Source: Chloroflexota bacterium
GTDB taxonomy: Bacteria > Chloroflexota > Anaerolineae > Promineifilales > Promineifilaceae
Assembly: GCA_013112725.1 (NCBI GenBank)
Contig: JABFFZ010000003.1
Location: 62,001 to 126,000, forward strand
DNA length: 64,000 bases
Direction: 5' to 3'
Position numbers and translations under genes: made by a program. This document shows positions 9,141 through 16,912 of this stretch, in pieces. Every line of letters starts with the position of its first letter. Within the stretch, counting starts at the first letter, position 1. The notes under the pieces were generated by a model. The model did not search any database, was not told the origin of the DNA, and saw nothing but the letters and a program-made list of their open reading frames with translations.

Positions 9141-9157
9141 TTCACCTCAGTGAAATG
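9138..9157. promoter_or_regulatory. Inverted repeat over DUF433 start codon and RBS
   Basis: CATTTCAC (9138-9145) and GTGAAATG (9150-9157) are perfect 8-bp arms around CTCA. The repeat covers the start codon and the Shine-Dalgarno sequence of the DUF433 gene. It could be an operator for the antitoxin-toxin complex or a hairpin sequestering the ribosome binding site. No experimental link is known to me. Confidence 0.5.
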
Positions 9158-9328
9158 ATAACATGAAACGGGGTCACTACCGGCTAATTTGCATCCCCTC
9201 TTCAATTCCCTCACGGCCGTACCCCCCACCAACCAATCTCCTCACTAAAATGTTGTATTGCGAGGTTGGTTGCCGGGAACGAAGATTGAGGGCACACTTC
9301 ATCATCGTTCAAAACAGACCTGGTAGAA

Positions 9329-9357
9329 ATTGGTTCGATCTCCAAGATTGAACCAAT
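9329..9357. promoter_or_regulatory. Hairpin upstream of phosphatase fusion gene
   Basis: ATTGGTTC (9329-9336) and GAACCAAT (9350-9357) form an inverted repeat around GATCTCCAAGATT, 13 bp before the ATG at 9371. No Shine-Dalgarno sequence is evident for that gene. The hairpin may be an operator or a leader structure. Confidence 0.35.
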
Positions 9358-9370
9358 CTGAAACACACGG

Positions 9371-11629
9371 ATGCTCGAACTCAAGGATTTCCTGCACTTA
9401 CCCCAACTGGACGCCCTCATGGACCAACTCGCCGCCACCGACGCCGGTTTGATTATCGTGGCCGGGTCAGACCCGCACCAGCCGGATGGCGTGGCCGGCT
9501 TTCTGCCCAGCGGCCGTGCCGCCATTTTCCGCATTCTGCTGCGCCAACTATTGGAGGCCGACCCCACAGCGCGGGCCATCGTCATCACCGAACACAAAGA
9601 GACAGTACGGCTGCCGCGCCAGCTACGGCGGCGGGTGCAGTTTACCCTGGTGCGCGGCGTGTACACCTGCGAAGGAGCCATTGCCCAGGCCGTCAGCCAA
9701 CGGCCGTCCCTGCTCGTCATTGATCAACTGAATGCGGACACGGCCGTACCCGCCCTGGCAGCCGCCCAACAGGGATTGTGCGTGTTGGCCCCTCTGGACA
9801 CCATCTTTCACGGCGCAGAGGTGGCCCGCGTTTTGCTGGATTGGGGCGCGACCCAGGCGCAGTTGGCCGCGCTGCGGTGGGTGGTCGCCGTGCAACGGCT
9901 GCCCATGCTCTGCCCCCACTGCCGCCAGCTCGTTGCCGCTTTGCCCGCCGCGTTGACGGAGCGGCTGGCCCATTATCCAGACCTGGCGGCGGTTACGCCC
10001 GCAACGGGCGCGCCCACCTTTTACCGGGCGGCAGGCTGTGAACAGTGTCAGGGACACGGCCGTGAGGGACACGGCCGTGAGGGACACGGCCGTCAAAAAA
10101 CCGAAATCACCGCCTTCGACATTTTCCGCGCCCCCGATCAAGTCGAAACGTTATTTGCCCAAACCAGTTTGTTACCATTAGAAGAGTATGTGCTGCGGCT
10201 GGCGGCGGCCGGTCATATCTGCCTGGATGACGTCCTCAGTCTGGAATCTGACCAACTGCGCCGCACCTACAACCTGCTCACCGCCAGCGAACACGCCCAG
10301 CGCCAGACCAACCAGACGCTCCGGGCCAAATTGCTGGAACTGGAAGCCGCCAACCGCGTTTTGCAGCAACGCACCGAAGCCCTGATCTCGCTGCAAGAAA
10401 TGGGGCAGGCGCTCATCAGCACCCAGGGGCTGGCCGAACTGGCCCACCACGTTTGCCGCCATACCTATGGCCTGTGTGACGCTGACCGGGCCGTGTTGTA
10501 CTACTTGCGCTCGCCGGAAACGGCCGACATCCTGGCCTTTACCGGTTGGGATAAAAGCCACGTGACGCGCCAGGTTTCGGCTGCCGAGGTGTTTGATGGG
10601 GACACGGCCGTGACCCCTTTTCCCAATTTTCCACCCGGCATTGCCCCTCATCCCCCGGCAGCCGGGCAGCTTCCTATACGCGCCGGGCTGCGGTTGCCCC
10701 TCATCGCCCAGGGCCAGCCGGTGGGCGCCATGATCGTCCACACCACCCAGCACAACAGTTTTGCCCCCGGCAAGGTGGCCTTGCTGGAAACTTTTGCCAA
10801 CCAGGCGGCGCTGGCCATTCAGCGCGCCGGGTTGATCACCACCCTGCAAGACCATATCCACCAGCTAGAAGCGGCTCAGGCGGAAATTGTCAAAAAGGAG
10901 CGGCTGGAACAGGAGCTAGACCTGGCACGGCAGGTGCAAGAGAGCATGTTACCCCACATCTTCCCCCTGACGCCCGGCTACAGCTTTGCCGCCCTCAATC
11001 GCCCGGCGCGTCACGTCGGCGGTGACTTCTACGACGTGATTTTGCTGGACGCCGACGTGGTAGGGTTGGTGATTGGCGACGTATCCGATAAGGGCATGCC
11101 CGCGGCGCTCTACATGGCGCTGACACGCAGCCTGATCTTCGCCGAAGCGCGCCGCGAACGTTCACCCGCCCGTGTGCTGCAAAATGTCCACCGCCTGCTG
11201 CTGACGCTGGGGGAGAGCGACATGTTTGTCACCGTCTTTTACGGGGTAGTAGATATGCCCGCCCGCCGCCTGACATATGCTCGCGCCGGGCATGATTACC
11301 CGGTGCTACTGCGACAGGGGAATATACAGCGATTGGGTGGTAACGGCCTCTTTTTGGGATTTCCAGGGGTGGATGATTTGCAGCTATCGGAGGAAGAGTT
11401 CGCGTTAGAAATGAACGACCGGCTGGTGCTGTATACCGATGGATTGACGGATGTGGTGGATGAACACGGCCGTATCTTCAGCCCCGCCCATCTCTTCCCC
11501 GTTGTGCAGCAACATGCCTACCTGCCACTGACAACCTTTTGCCAGGCCATCTTTGCCGACCTGGAAGCGTATCAGGGCAACGCCGAGCAGTTTGATGATA
11601 TGACGCTGCTGGTGGTGGAAGTCACGTAG
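9371..11629 (+). CDS. Degenerate GspE/PilB-like ATPase - GAF - SpoIIE (PP2C) phosphatase fusion
   Basis: Residues ~20-230 follow the secretion-ATPase (GspE) fold order: GLIIVAGSD at the Walker A position, a VIDQLNADTAVPALAAAQQG segment, then VVAVQRLPMLCPHC. The four zinc-type cysteines are kept (181, 184, 223, 226), but the P-loop GxxGxGK(S/T) is gone. A coiled coil (~300-340), a GAF domain (~340-490) and a second coiled coil follow. A SpoIIE/RsbU PP2C phosphatase occupies ~520-752, with metal ligands in VGGDFYD, GDVSDKG, LYTDGLTD and DDMT. Such phosphatases usually dephosphorylate anti-sigma-factor antagonists. The N-terminal part probably acts as a sensor or docking platform rather than an ATPase. 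Residues 227-241 are encoded by a 15-bp triplicate containing ACGGCCGT. No Rsb partner is nearby. Confidence 0.85.
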   Translation: MLELKDFLHLPQLDALMDQLAATDAGLIIVAGSDPHQPDGVAGFLPSGRAAIFRILLRQLLEADPTARAIVITEHKETVRLPRQLRRRVQFTLVRGVYTCEGAIAQAVSQRPSLLVIDQLNADTAVPALAAAQQGLCVLAPLDTIFHGAEVARVLLDWGATQAQLAALRWVVAVQRLPMLCPHCRQLVAALPAALTERLAHYPDLAAVTPATGAPTFYRAAGCEQCQGHGREGHGREGHGRQKTEITAFDIFRAPDQVETLFAQTSLLPLEEYVLRLAAAGHICLDDVLSLESDQLRRTYNLLTASEHAQRQTNQTLRAKLLELEAANRVLQQRTEALISLQEMGQALISTQGLAELAHHVCRHTYGLCDADRAVLYYLRSPETADILAFTGWDKSHVTRQVSAAEVFDGDTAVTPFPNFPPGIAPHPPAAGQLPIRAGLRLPLIAQGQPVGAMIVHTTQHNSFAPGKVALLETFANQAALAIQRAGLITTLQDHIHQLEAAQAEIVKKERLEQELDLARQVQESMLPHIFPLTPGYSFAALNRPARHVGGDFYDVILLDADVVGLVIGDVSDKGMPAALYMALTRSLIFAEARRERSPARVLQNVHRLLLTLGESDMFVTVFYGVVDMPARRLTYARAGHDYPVLLRQGNIQRLGGNGLFLGFPGVDDLQLSEEEFALEMNDRLVLYTDGLTDVVDEHGRIFSPAHLFPVVQQHAYLPLTTFCQAIFADLEAYQGNAEQFDDMTLLVVEVT
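10051..10095 (+). repeat. Three tandem 15-bp repeats containing ACGGCCGT
   Basis: GGGACACGGCCGTGA occurs at 10051-10065 and 10066-10080 and again with one change at 10081-10095. It adds GHGRE units in frame right after the zinc-type cysteines of the fusion protein. Confidence 0.9.
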
Positions 11630-11635
11630 TACGTG

Positions 11636-11706
11636 ACCCGTAAGCCGTAAGCCGTAAGCCGATAACGGTTAACGGATTACGCATTACGCATTACGCATTA
11701 CGGATT
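11636..11706. repeat. Reiterated GTAAGCC / GCATTAC words between genes
   Basis: CGTAAGC is repeated three times, followed by three copies of GCATTAC. The two halves are partly complementary (CCGTAAG against CTTACGG-like words), so a hairpin between convergent genes is possible. Confidence 0.55.
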
Positions 11707-11713
11707 GCGAACT

Positions 11714-12232
11714 TCATACCCCTGCCAGCGTACCTAAAAAGCTGATTACTACCCCCAGTCCAATCAGGTAAATAAACCAGCCCACCAGCACGGTTATGGC
11801 TGCTTTACTACCTTCACTTAGAGCCAGGACGTGTTGGGTGGCAAAATAGAAGGAAACCACTAACCAACAGGCCACCAGAAATTGGATGATGATGCCCATG
11901 AGGGGGATAAAAGAAAAGATGTTGAAGGCAGCCGGGGCGTAAGCAAAACCCAACACCCGCATGACCTGGCTCATCGTCGCCTCCCCCTTAAACACCTTCA
12001 CGCCAATCAGGTAAACGGCGTCGGCCCATAACAGCCACGATACTACTGCCCACAACAACAAAGAGCCAAACCCCACCGGAATGCTGCTGGCCAACAACCC
12101 CCCGCCAATGGCTGAGCAGATAGCCGCCATAATGACGACGAGAAGCGCCTGTGTGGTGGCTTTTTCGTCTGCTTTCAAGGCCGTATAGGTGTCCGCACTC
12201 ATTGTTAGCGCGCCGATCACTTTTTCTTTCAT
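11714..12232 (-). CDS. Yip1-domain membrane protein
   Basis: This 172-residue integral membrane protein has about five hydrophobic segments: near 30-50, 55-75, 95-120, 122-140 and 145-168. The arrangement and the FAYAPAAFNIFSFIPLMG motif fit bacterial Yip1-domain proteins, whose function is not established. A short cytoplasmic N-terminus rich in Lys and Glu precedes the first segment. AGGAGG lies 8 bp before the ATG, so the start is secure. The gene is convergent with the phosphatase fusion and divergent from the lipoprotein at 12483. No operon partner is seen. Confidence 0.75.
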   Translation of the reverse strand: MKEKVIGALTMSADTYTALKADEKATTQALLVVIMAAICSAIGGGLLASSIPVGFGSLLLWAVVSWLLWADAVYLIGVKVFKGEATMSQVMRVLGFAYAPAAFNIFSFIPLMGIIIQFLVACWLVVSFYFATQHVLALSEGSKAAITVLVGWFIYLIGLGVVISFLGTLAGV

Positions 12233-12253
12233 CTGCTTTTCCTCCTGAGGCGA

Positions 12254-12292
12254 TTAGTGTTGGAGATTGAAGCATCTCCAATCTCTAACACC
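12254..12292. repeat. GGAGATTG-type intergenic hairpin
   Basis: TTGGAGAT and ATCTCCAA arms around TGAAGC, flanked by TTAGTGT...TCTAACACC, form a small hairpin upstream of the Yip1 gene. It is one of the GGAGATTGGGAGATT word family. Confidence 0.6.
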
Positions 12293-12482
12293 GTAGCATG
12301 ACATCAGCTTCCCAATCAGACAATTGTGCCAAATCGGACGGATTTCGGACAGAGGCCGGACGGCCGTACCCTATCCTACCCTCATCTTACCCATGCGTTC
12401 ACGAAAACAAATGAACGCCGAACCGCGGCGACGCAAAGAGAACCCTTTTCGCCCTTCGCGGATCAAAACAAGGAGCAATACC

Positions 12483-12971
12483 ATGAAATCAAGAATTCCC
12501 GTCGTTTTTGTCTTGTGCGCACTGCTGGCTTTGTTGCTGGCAGCCTGTGGTAGCAAACCGGCTACCGTCAATGATATTCCCGCTTACCCCAATGCCACCG
12601 CTTTACAACCCGGTGAAGACCCCATCGCTGACACCCTGGTCAACAATATGTCCCAAGATGCCAGCCTGCGCGCCAACATCGGCGTGGGTGGCAGCATTGA
12701 GCAAATGGCCTACCGCCTGCCCGAAGGTACCACCTGGGACCAGGTCAAGAGCTATTACGACAAAGAGCTAGACGGCGCCGGTTGGGACAGCGGCATGGGC
12801 GGCCCCGGCGGCAATCTGGCCAGCGGCATCCTGGAATCGGTCAATACCAGTAACGACTTATTCCAAATGGCTTCCTGGAACAAGGGCAAACAAATCCTGA
12901 CACTAATCCGCAATGTAAACCCGACCAACGAGTCTGAGGTCTACCTGATCATGTCGTTGAATACAAACTAA
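12483..12971 (+). CDS. Hypothetical lipoprotein
   Basis: The start is the ATG at 12483, preceded by AAGGAG at 12470-12475. The N-terminus MKSRIPVVFVLCALLALLLAAC is a clear lipoprotein signal with a lipobox ending at Cys22. The mature part (~140 residues) has the pattern IPAYPNATAL ... YRLPEGTTWDQVKSYYDKEL ... GWDSGM. This resembles small envelope lipoproteins in which a short domain describes a pairwise Tyr/Trp-containing alpha-beta fold. I do not recognise a specific family or function. An upstream in-frame extension would lack a ribosome binding site and would bury the signal peptide. A perfect hairpin follows the stop. Confidence 0.8.
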   Translation: MKSRIPVVFVLCALLALLLAACGSKPATVNDIPAYPNATALQPGEDPIADTLVNNMSQDASLRANIGVGGSIEQMAYRLPEGTTWDQVKSYYDKELDGAGWDSGMGGPGGNLASGILESVNTSNDLFQMASWNKGKQILTLIRNVNPTNESEVYLIMSLNTN

Positions 12972-12978
12972 TAGACGT

Positions 12979-13011
12979 AGACCTGACAGGTTTTGAAAAC
13001 CTGTCAGGTCT
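12979..13011. terminator. Perfect 16-bp palindromic hairpin
   Basis: AGACCTGACAGGTTTT (12979-12994) and its exact complement (12996-13011) are separated by one base. The element lies between the lipoprotein and globin genes and overlaps the first possible globin start. It is a probable terminator or processing hairpin of the AGACC...GGTCT type. Confidence 0.7.
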
Positions 13012-13021
13012 GATGCGCTCC

Positions 13022-13438
13022 ATGAAACTAGATGCCATTGCCCTGGTGCAAGAGACGTTGGTCCAAATAGAGCCAGCGGCAACGGCCGTCATCTTTTATG
13101 ACCGCCTCTTCACCCTAGACCCAACGTTACGGCCGTTGTTTACACACGACCTGACGCTACAAGGGCTGCGTTTCCTGGCGGCGCTGCACGTGGCGGTGGG
13201 GGGGTTAAGCGAACCAGAGTTGATGGTGACGGCCGTGAAGCAACTGGGCAAACGACATGTGGCCTATGGGGTACGTCCCGAACATTACCACACTTTTGGC
13301 AAAGCCTTATTCTGGACACTGGAACAACAGTTAGGCGACCGCTGGACGCCCGCCGTCGCCGCCGCCTGGACGGAAGCCTATTACTTGCTGGCAGGGCTGA
13401 TGAAAGAGGCGGCACAAAGGGAAATGGTAATGGTGTAA
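13022..13438 (+). CDS. Single-domain bacterial globin
   Basis: The 138-residue protein has the globin helical pattern: VIFYDRLFTLDPTLRPLF (B to CD region, with the CD1-type Phe40), then a proximal histidine in LGKRHVAYGV (His79) and WTEAYYLLAGLM near the end. It fits the flavohemoglobin/Vitreoscilla-type single-domain globins, which bind oxygen or NO in the cytoplasm. I prefer the ATG at 13022 because the one at 13013 lies at the edge of the preceding hairpin. No FAD reductase domain is attached. The stop codon lies inside the next hairpin repeat. Confidence 0.85.
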   Translation: MKLDAIALVQETLVQIEPAATAVIFYDRLFTLDPTLRPLFTHDLTLQGLRFLAALHVAVGGLSEPELMVTAVKQLGKRHVAYGVRPEHYHTFGKALFWTLEQQLGDRWTPAVAAAWTEAYYLLAGLMKEAAQREMVMV

Positions 13439-13461
13439 TTGGGTAATTACCCCATTACACC
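13432..13461. terminator. TAATTGGGTAATT hairpin, shared by convergent genes
   Basis: GGTGTAAT...ATTACACC arms enclose the palindrome GGGTAATTACCC. The element overlaps the globin stop codon and ends at the stop of the convergent YihY gene, so it may terminate both transcripts. Confidence 0.6.
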
Positions 13462-14526
13462 TTAAGAGGTCTTCCGCCCCAACAAAAAAGCGATAAACAA
13501 CACCACCGCCGCCCCGACCAGCCCCAGGGCGGCGCGTAATTCCAGGCGGCGGGTGGGTGTTTCGGGCACGGCCGTGTGGGAGGCAGCCGGCGGCGTGGTG
13601 TAAACCGGCATGGCATAAACCGGTTCTTCCGGCCCCTGGCGGGCCTCACGAATTAAAACGGTGGCGTGGGCAAACGGCCGTACCTGCGAGCCATACTTGT
13701 TGGCATACACATAGGTAAACTCCGCCCCAAAAAACAACATCTGCGCCGAGTAATAAACAAAATAGAGCAGCACCACCAGTGAACCGGCCGCCCCGTAAAC
13801 CGACCCGGTGAAGAAACGGGTAATAGCAAAACTTAAAACTTGAATACCAACCAGCAGCAAGACGGCCGTTACCGCTGCCCCCAGCCACACATCTCGCCAG
13901 GCCAGATGCGCATCCGGCAAAATCTTGAACAGCAGCGCCACCAGCACAACCATCAACGGCAAAATCACAAAAAACTGGTAAAACGCTGCCAGCCGCCCCA
14001 CCGCTGGCAGCCAGACCACCAGATAATCGCCCAACGTGGTCAGGGCAAACATCAGCGCAAAAGCCAGCACAAACAAAAACCCCAACGTCAGCACCATAAA
14101 CAGCGCCAGCGACCGGGTCTTGATGTAATGGATAAACCCGTTTTTCGGTTCGGGACTGATGCGCCAGATAAGATTGAGGGCCATTTTTAACTGGTAAAAG
14201 ACGTTCGACGCGCCATAGAGCAGTAGCCCCCCCCCCACAACAGCCACAATACGCCCCGCCGCTGCCGTGGAGGCATTTTCTACCAGCAGCGCCACAAACG
14301 CCGCCGTCTCCGCTCCCACGATCTCCTCCAGAGAAGCAAATAGCTGCCCCTGCACGGCCGCTTCGCCAAAAATAGCCCCGGCAATATCAATGACAATCAC
14401 CAGCAGCGGCGCCAGGGCAAAAATCATATAATAGGCCAGCGCCGCCGCCATCAGGTGCCCCTTGTCCCGCCCCCAGCGGGCCATCGACTCCTGTAACAAC
14501 CCGATAACTGCTTTTACATATCGCAT
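13462..14526 (-). CDS. YihY/BrkB-family membrane protein
   Basis: The 354-residue protein carries the YihY (formerly RNase BN) signature: MAAALAYYMIFALAPLLVIVI, a conserved central block GASNVFYQLKMALNLIWRI, and about six to seven membrane helices ending in YYSAQMLFFGAEFTYVYAN. The C-terminal tail (~310-354) is cytoplasmic-like with one more hydrophobic patch. The function of the family is unsettled. I chose the ATG at 14526 because the upstream extension is encoded by an intergenic repeat. A run of ten C (14227-14236, Gly codons) lies in the gene and could be prone to slippage. Confidence 0.85.
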   Translation of the reverse strand: MRYVKAVIGLLQESMARWGRDKGHLMAAALAYYMIFALAPLLVIVIDIAGAIFGEAAVQGQLFASLEEIVGAETAAFVALLVENASTAAAGRIVAVVGGGLLLYGASNVFYQLKMALNLIWRISPEPKNGFIHYIKTRSLALFMVLTLGFLFVLAFALMFALTTLGDYLVVWLPAVGRLAAFYQFFVILPLMVVLVALLFKILPDAHLAWRDVWLGAAVTAVLLLVGIQVLSFAITRFFTGSVYGAAGSLVVLLYFVYYSAQMLFFGAEFTYVYANKYGSQVRPFAHATVLIREARQGPEEPVYAMPVYTTPPAASHTAVPETPTRRLELRAALGLVGAAVVLFIAFLLGRKTS

Positions 14527-14574
14527 ATTCTTTGTAAGCGCGCAAAAATAAGTTGGTAACCATGCAGTAAGTAT

Positions 14575-14628
14575 GTAATTGAGTAATTGAGTAATTGGCT
14601 GCTTCAATTACTCAATTACCCAATTACA
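14575..14628. repeat. TAATTGAGTAATT intergenic hairpin
   Basis: Three GTAATTGA words on one arm pair with TCAATTACTCAATTAC on the other, upstream of the YihY gene. It is the same word family as at 13432, 32898, 43734 and 51180. Confidence 0.7.
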
Positions 14629-14697
14629 AAATCGCTAAGTTATTTTCAAACGATCACTTTGCGCTTCTTCGAGTCTTTCACGAAGCCCTTCGCGTTC

Positions 14698-15846
14698 TTA
14701 GCGGATCTGCCCCAACGCCTGCTGTAAATCGGCGATCAGGTCAGCCGCATGTTCAATGCCCACCGAAATGCGCACCAGACCGGGGTCAATCGCCAGCGGC
14801 GAATCGGCCACGGAGGCGTGGGTCATCGGTGCGGGTAGTTCAATCAGCGACTCTACGCCGCCCAATGATTCCGCCAACGTAAACAGCTTTGTCTCCCGCG
14901 CCACCAGCCGGGCCGCCGCCTCGCCGCCATGCAAAATGAATGAGATCATGCCGCCCGGCCCGGCCATCTGCCGCCGCGCCAGTTCATACTGCGGGTGGCT
15001 TTCCAGGCCGGGGTAAATGACGTGGCTCACGGCCGTATGATCGGCCAAAAAGTGCGCCACCTGCTGCGCGTTATGGCAGTGCTGGGCCATGCGCAGCGCC
15101 AGCGTTTTGATACCCCGCAGCGTCAGGAAACAATCCATCGGTCCCGGCACAGCGCCAATAGCGTTCTGCAAAAATTTCAGCCGCTCGTACACGGCCGTAT
15201 CATTCAACACCACCGCCCCGCCCACCACGTCCGAATGGCCGCCAATGTATTTGGTGGTGGAATGCAGCACAAAATCTGCGCCCAAAGCCAACGGCCGTTG
15301 CAGCACCGGCGAAGCAAACGTATTGTCCACCCCTAACCAGGCCCCGCCCGCATGAGCAATGTGGGCGATGGCGGCAATATCCGTCAGGCGCAGCATGGGG
15401 TTTGTGGGCGTCTCTAGCCAGACCAGGCGGGTGTTGGGCTGCATGGCCGCTTGCACGGCCGTCACATCCGTCGTATCCACAAAGCTAAACTGCAAACCAT
15501 ACCCAGACAGCACCTTGTCAAACAAGCGGAACGTGCCGCCGTACACATCATTCCCGCTGAGTACATGTTCTCCCGGCTGAATCAGGCGCAGGATGGTATC
15601 TATGGCCGCCATGCCGGAGGCGAAGGCCAGGGCGTGCTGCCCCCCTTCCAGCGCCGCCAACGCCTGTTGCAGCGCCGTGCGGGTGGGGTTATCGGTGCGC
15701 GAATACTCATATCCCTTATGCACGGCCACATCGGCCTGGGCATAGGTAGACGTCTGGTAAATGGGCGTCATCACCGCCCCACTCACCGGGTCCGGCTCCA
15801 CCCCGGCATGGACGGCTAAGGTTTCCAAATGGCAATTGGTAGTCAT
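14698..15846 (-). CDS. Cystathionine gamma-synthase/lyase-type PLP enzyme
   Basis: This 382-residue Cys/Met-metabolism PLP enzyme starts at the ATG at 15846, which has GGAGAG just upstream. Diagnostic features are YSRTDNPTRTALQQALAALE near the N-terminus, LVWLETPTNPMLRLTDI, and the PLP-lysine motif HSTTKYIGGHSDV. The C-terminal SLGGVESLIELPAPMTHAS is typical of the family. It catalyses gamma-replacement or gamma-elimination on cystathionine or O-acyl-homoserine. Sequence reading alone cannot separate synthase from lyase. The next gene upstream is a zinc dehydrogenase, about 45 bp away in the same direction, so the two may be cotranscribed. Confidence 0.88.
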   Translation of the reverse strand: MTTNCHLETLAVHAGVEPDPVSGAVMTPIYQTSTYAQADVAVHKGYEYSRTDNPTRTALQQALAALEGGQHALAFASGMAAIDTILRLIQPGEHVLSGNDVYGGTFRLFDKVLSGYGLQFSFVDTTDVTAVQAAMQPNTRLVWLETPTNPMLRLTDIAAIAHIAHAGGAWLGVDNTFASPVLQRPLALGADFVLHSTTKYIGGHSDVVGGAVVLNDTAVYERLKFLQNAIGAVPGPMDCFLTLRGIKTLALRMAQHCHNAQQVAHFLADHTAVSHVIYPGLESHPQYELARRQMAGPGGMISFILHGGEAAARLVARETKLFTLAESLGGVESLIELPAPMTHASVADSPLAIDPGLVRISVGIEHAADLIADLQQALGQIR

Positions 15847-15891
15847 ATCTCTCCTTGGAGCGTAATCCATAATCAGTTTACGGGTCACGGA

Positions 15892-16863
15892 TCACGGCCG
15901 TAACAACACCTTCCGCACCCCTGGTTGAGCGGCGTGGGCCATAGCAGCCAGCCCCTCGGCCAGTGGGTATTCGGCGTCAATGAGCGCGCCCACATTCACG
16001 GCGTCTTGGGCCAACAACCGCAGCGCCGGCGCAAAAGGACCGCAGCGCGAACCGACAACGGTGATTTCGCCCACCACCAGTTTGGTCAGGTTCAACCGGC
16101 TGTCCCCGGCATAGGTGCTTTTGAAAATGAGCGTACCCAACGGCCGTACCAGCCGCAACGCCTGGGCAAAACCGGCCGCATTCCCAGTTGCCTCCACCAC
16201 CAGATCAAAGCTGTTGTCCGCAAAATCATGGGCCAACCCGGTGTGCAGCCCCAGGCGCGCGGGCAGTTCCAGCGATGGCGGCGTCCGGCCGAGCATGGTC
16301 ACGGCCGTGCCTGCCAGCGCCAATACCTGCCCCACCAGCAAACCCAACCGCCCCGGCCCAACCACCGCGGCGTGGGCCGTGGGCCGCACCACCACCTGCT
16401 CCCGAATGCGCAGCGCCGCCGCTAACGGTTCGGTAAATACAGCTGCTTCATCGGGCACTTCCGGCGGCACTTCCAATAAATTTGCCAGCGGCAGCGTGAC
16501 AAAATCGGCAAAAACGCCATCTTTCTGGATGATGCCCAGCACCCGGCGCTGCGGGCAATGTTCCGGGCCATGCCCCAGGCACACCGGACAGAGGCCACAA
16601 CCCAGGTTGATGCTGCCCACGACACGACGGCCGTGCCACTTCTCGTCCGGCGCGCCCTCATTTGATGAGGCGATGACCTCCCCCACAAATTCATGCCCCA
16701 ACACCCCCTGGAAACCGGGCACATATCCCTTCACAATTTCCAGATCGGTAGTGCAAATGCCCGCCAGCCGCACCCGGATCAGCGCCTCGCCGCTTTGGGG
16801 CGTCGGTTGGGGATGATGGGGCTGGAAAGCCAGTTGGCCTGATTGTAAATAAAGTGCTTGCAT
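15892..16863 (-). CDS. Zinc-dependent medium-chain alcohol dehydrogenase
   Basis: The 323-residue MDR protein has catalytic zinc ligands Cys37 (LAGICTTD) and the GHE motif (His57, Glu58). The four structural-zinc cysteines are at 89, 92, 95 and 103. A nucleotide-binding VVGPGRLGLLVGQVLA segment lies near 167-180. It is somewhat short for the family (340-380), because loops in the C-terminal half are reduced. It oxidises an alcohol or polyol with NAD(P). The substrate is unknown, although DPLE-type homologues act on sugars and on threonine. The same direction and short distance to the PLP enzyme suggest an operon. Confidence 0.85.
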   Translation of the reverse strand: MQALYLQSGQLAFQPHHPQPTPQSGEALIRVRLAGICTTDLEIVKGYVPGFQGVLGHEFVGEVIASSNEGAPDEKWHGRRVVGSINLGCGLCPVCLGHGPEHCPQRRVLGIIQKDGVFADFVTLPLANLLEVPPEVPDEAAVFTEPLAAALRIREQVVVRPTAHAAVVGPGRLGLLVGQVLALAGTAVTMLGRTPPSLELPARLGLHTGLAHDFADNSFDLVVEATGNAAGFAQALRLVRPLGTLIFKSTYAGDSRLNLTKLVVGEITVVGSRCGPFAPALRLLAQDAVNVGALIDAEYPLAEGLAAMAHAAQPGVRKVLLRP

Positions 16864-16912
16864 GAGCCTTCCTTAAGACCTGGCAGATTGGCAAACCCGG
16901 CAGGTCCGCTTA
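16864..16912. other. Short spacer with imperfect hairpin
   Basis: AGACCTGGC...GCAGGTCCG arms, separated by AAACCC, give an imperfect hairpin between the lipoprotein gene and the dehydrogenase gene. Confidence 0.35.

Noticed and set aside
14227..14236. Ten-C run in the YihY gene as a phase-variation site
   Set aside because: It encodes conserved glycines within a family core region and no evidence of length change is visible; only noted.
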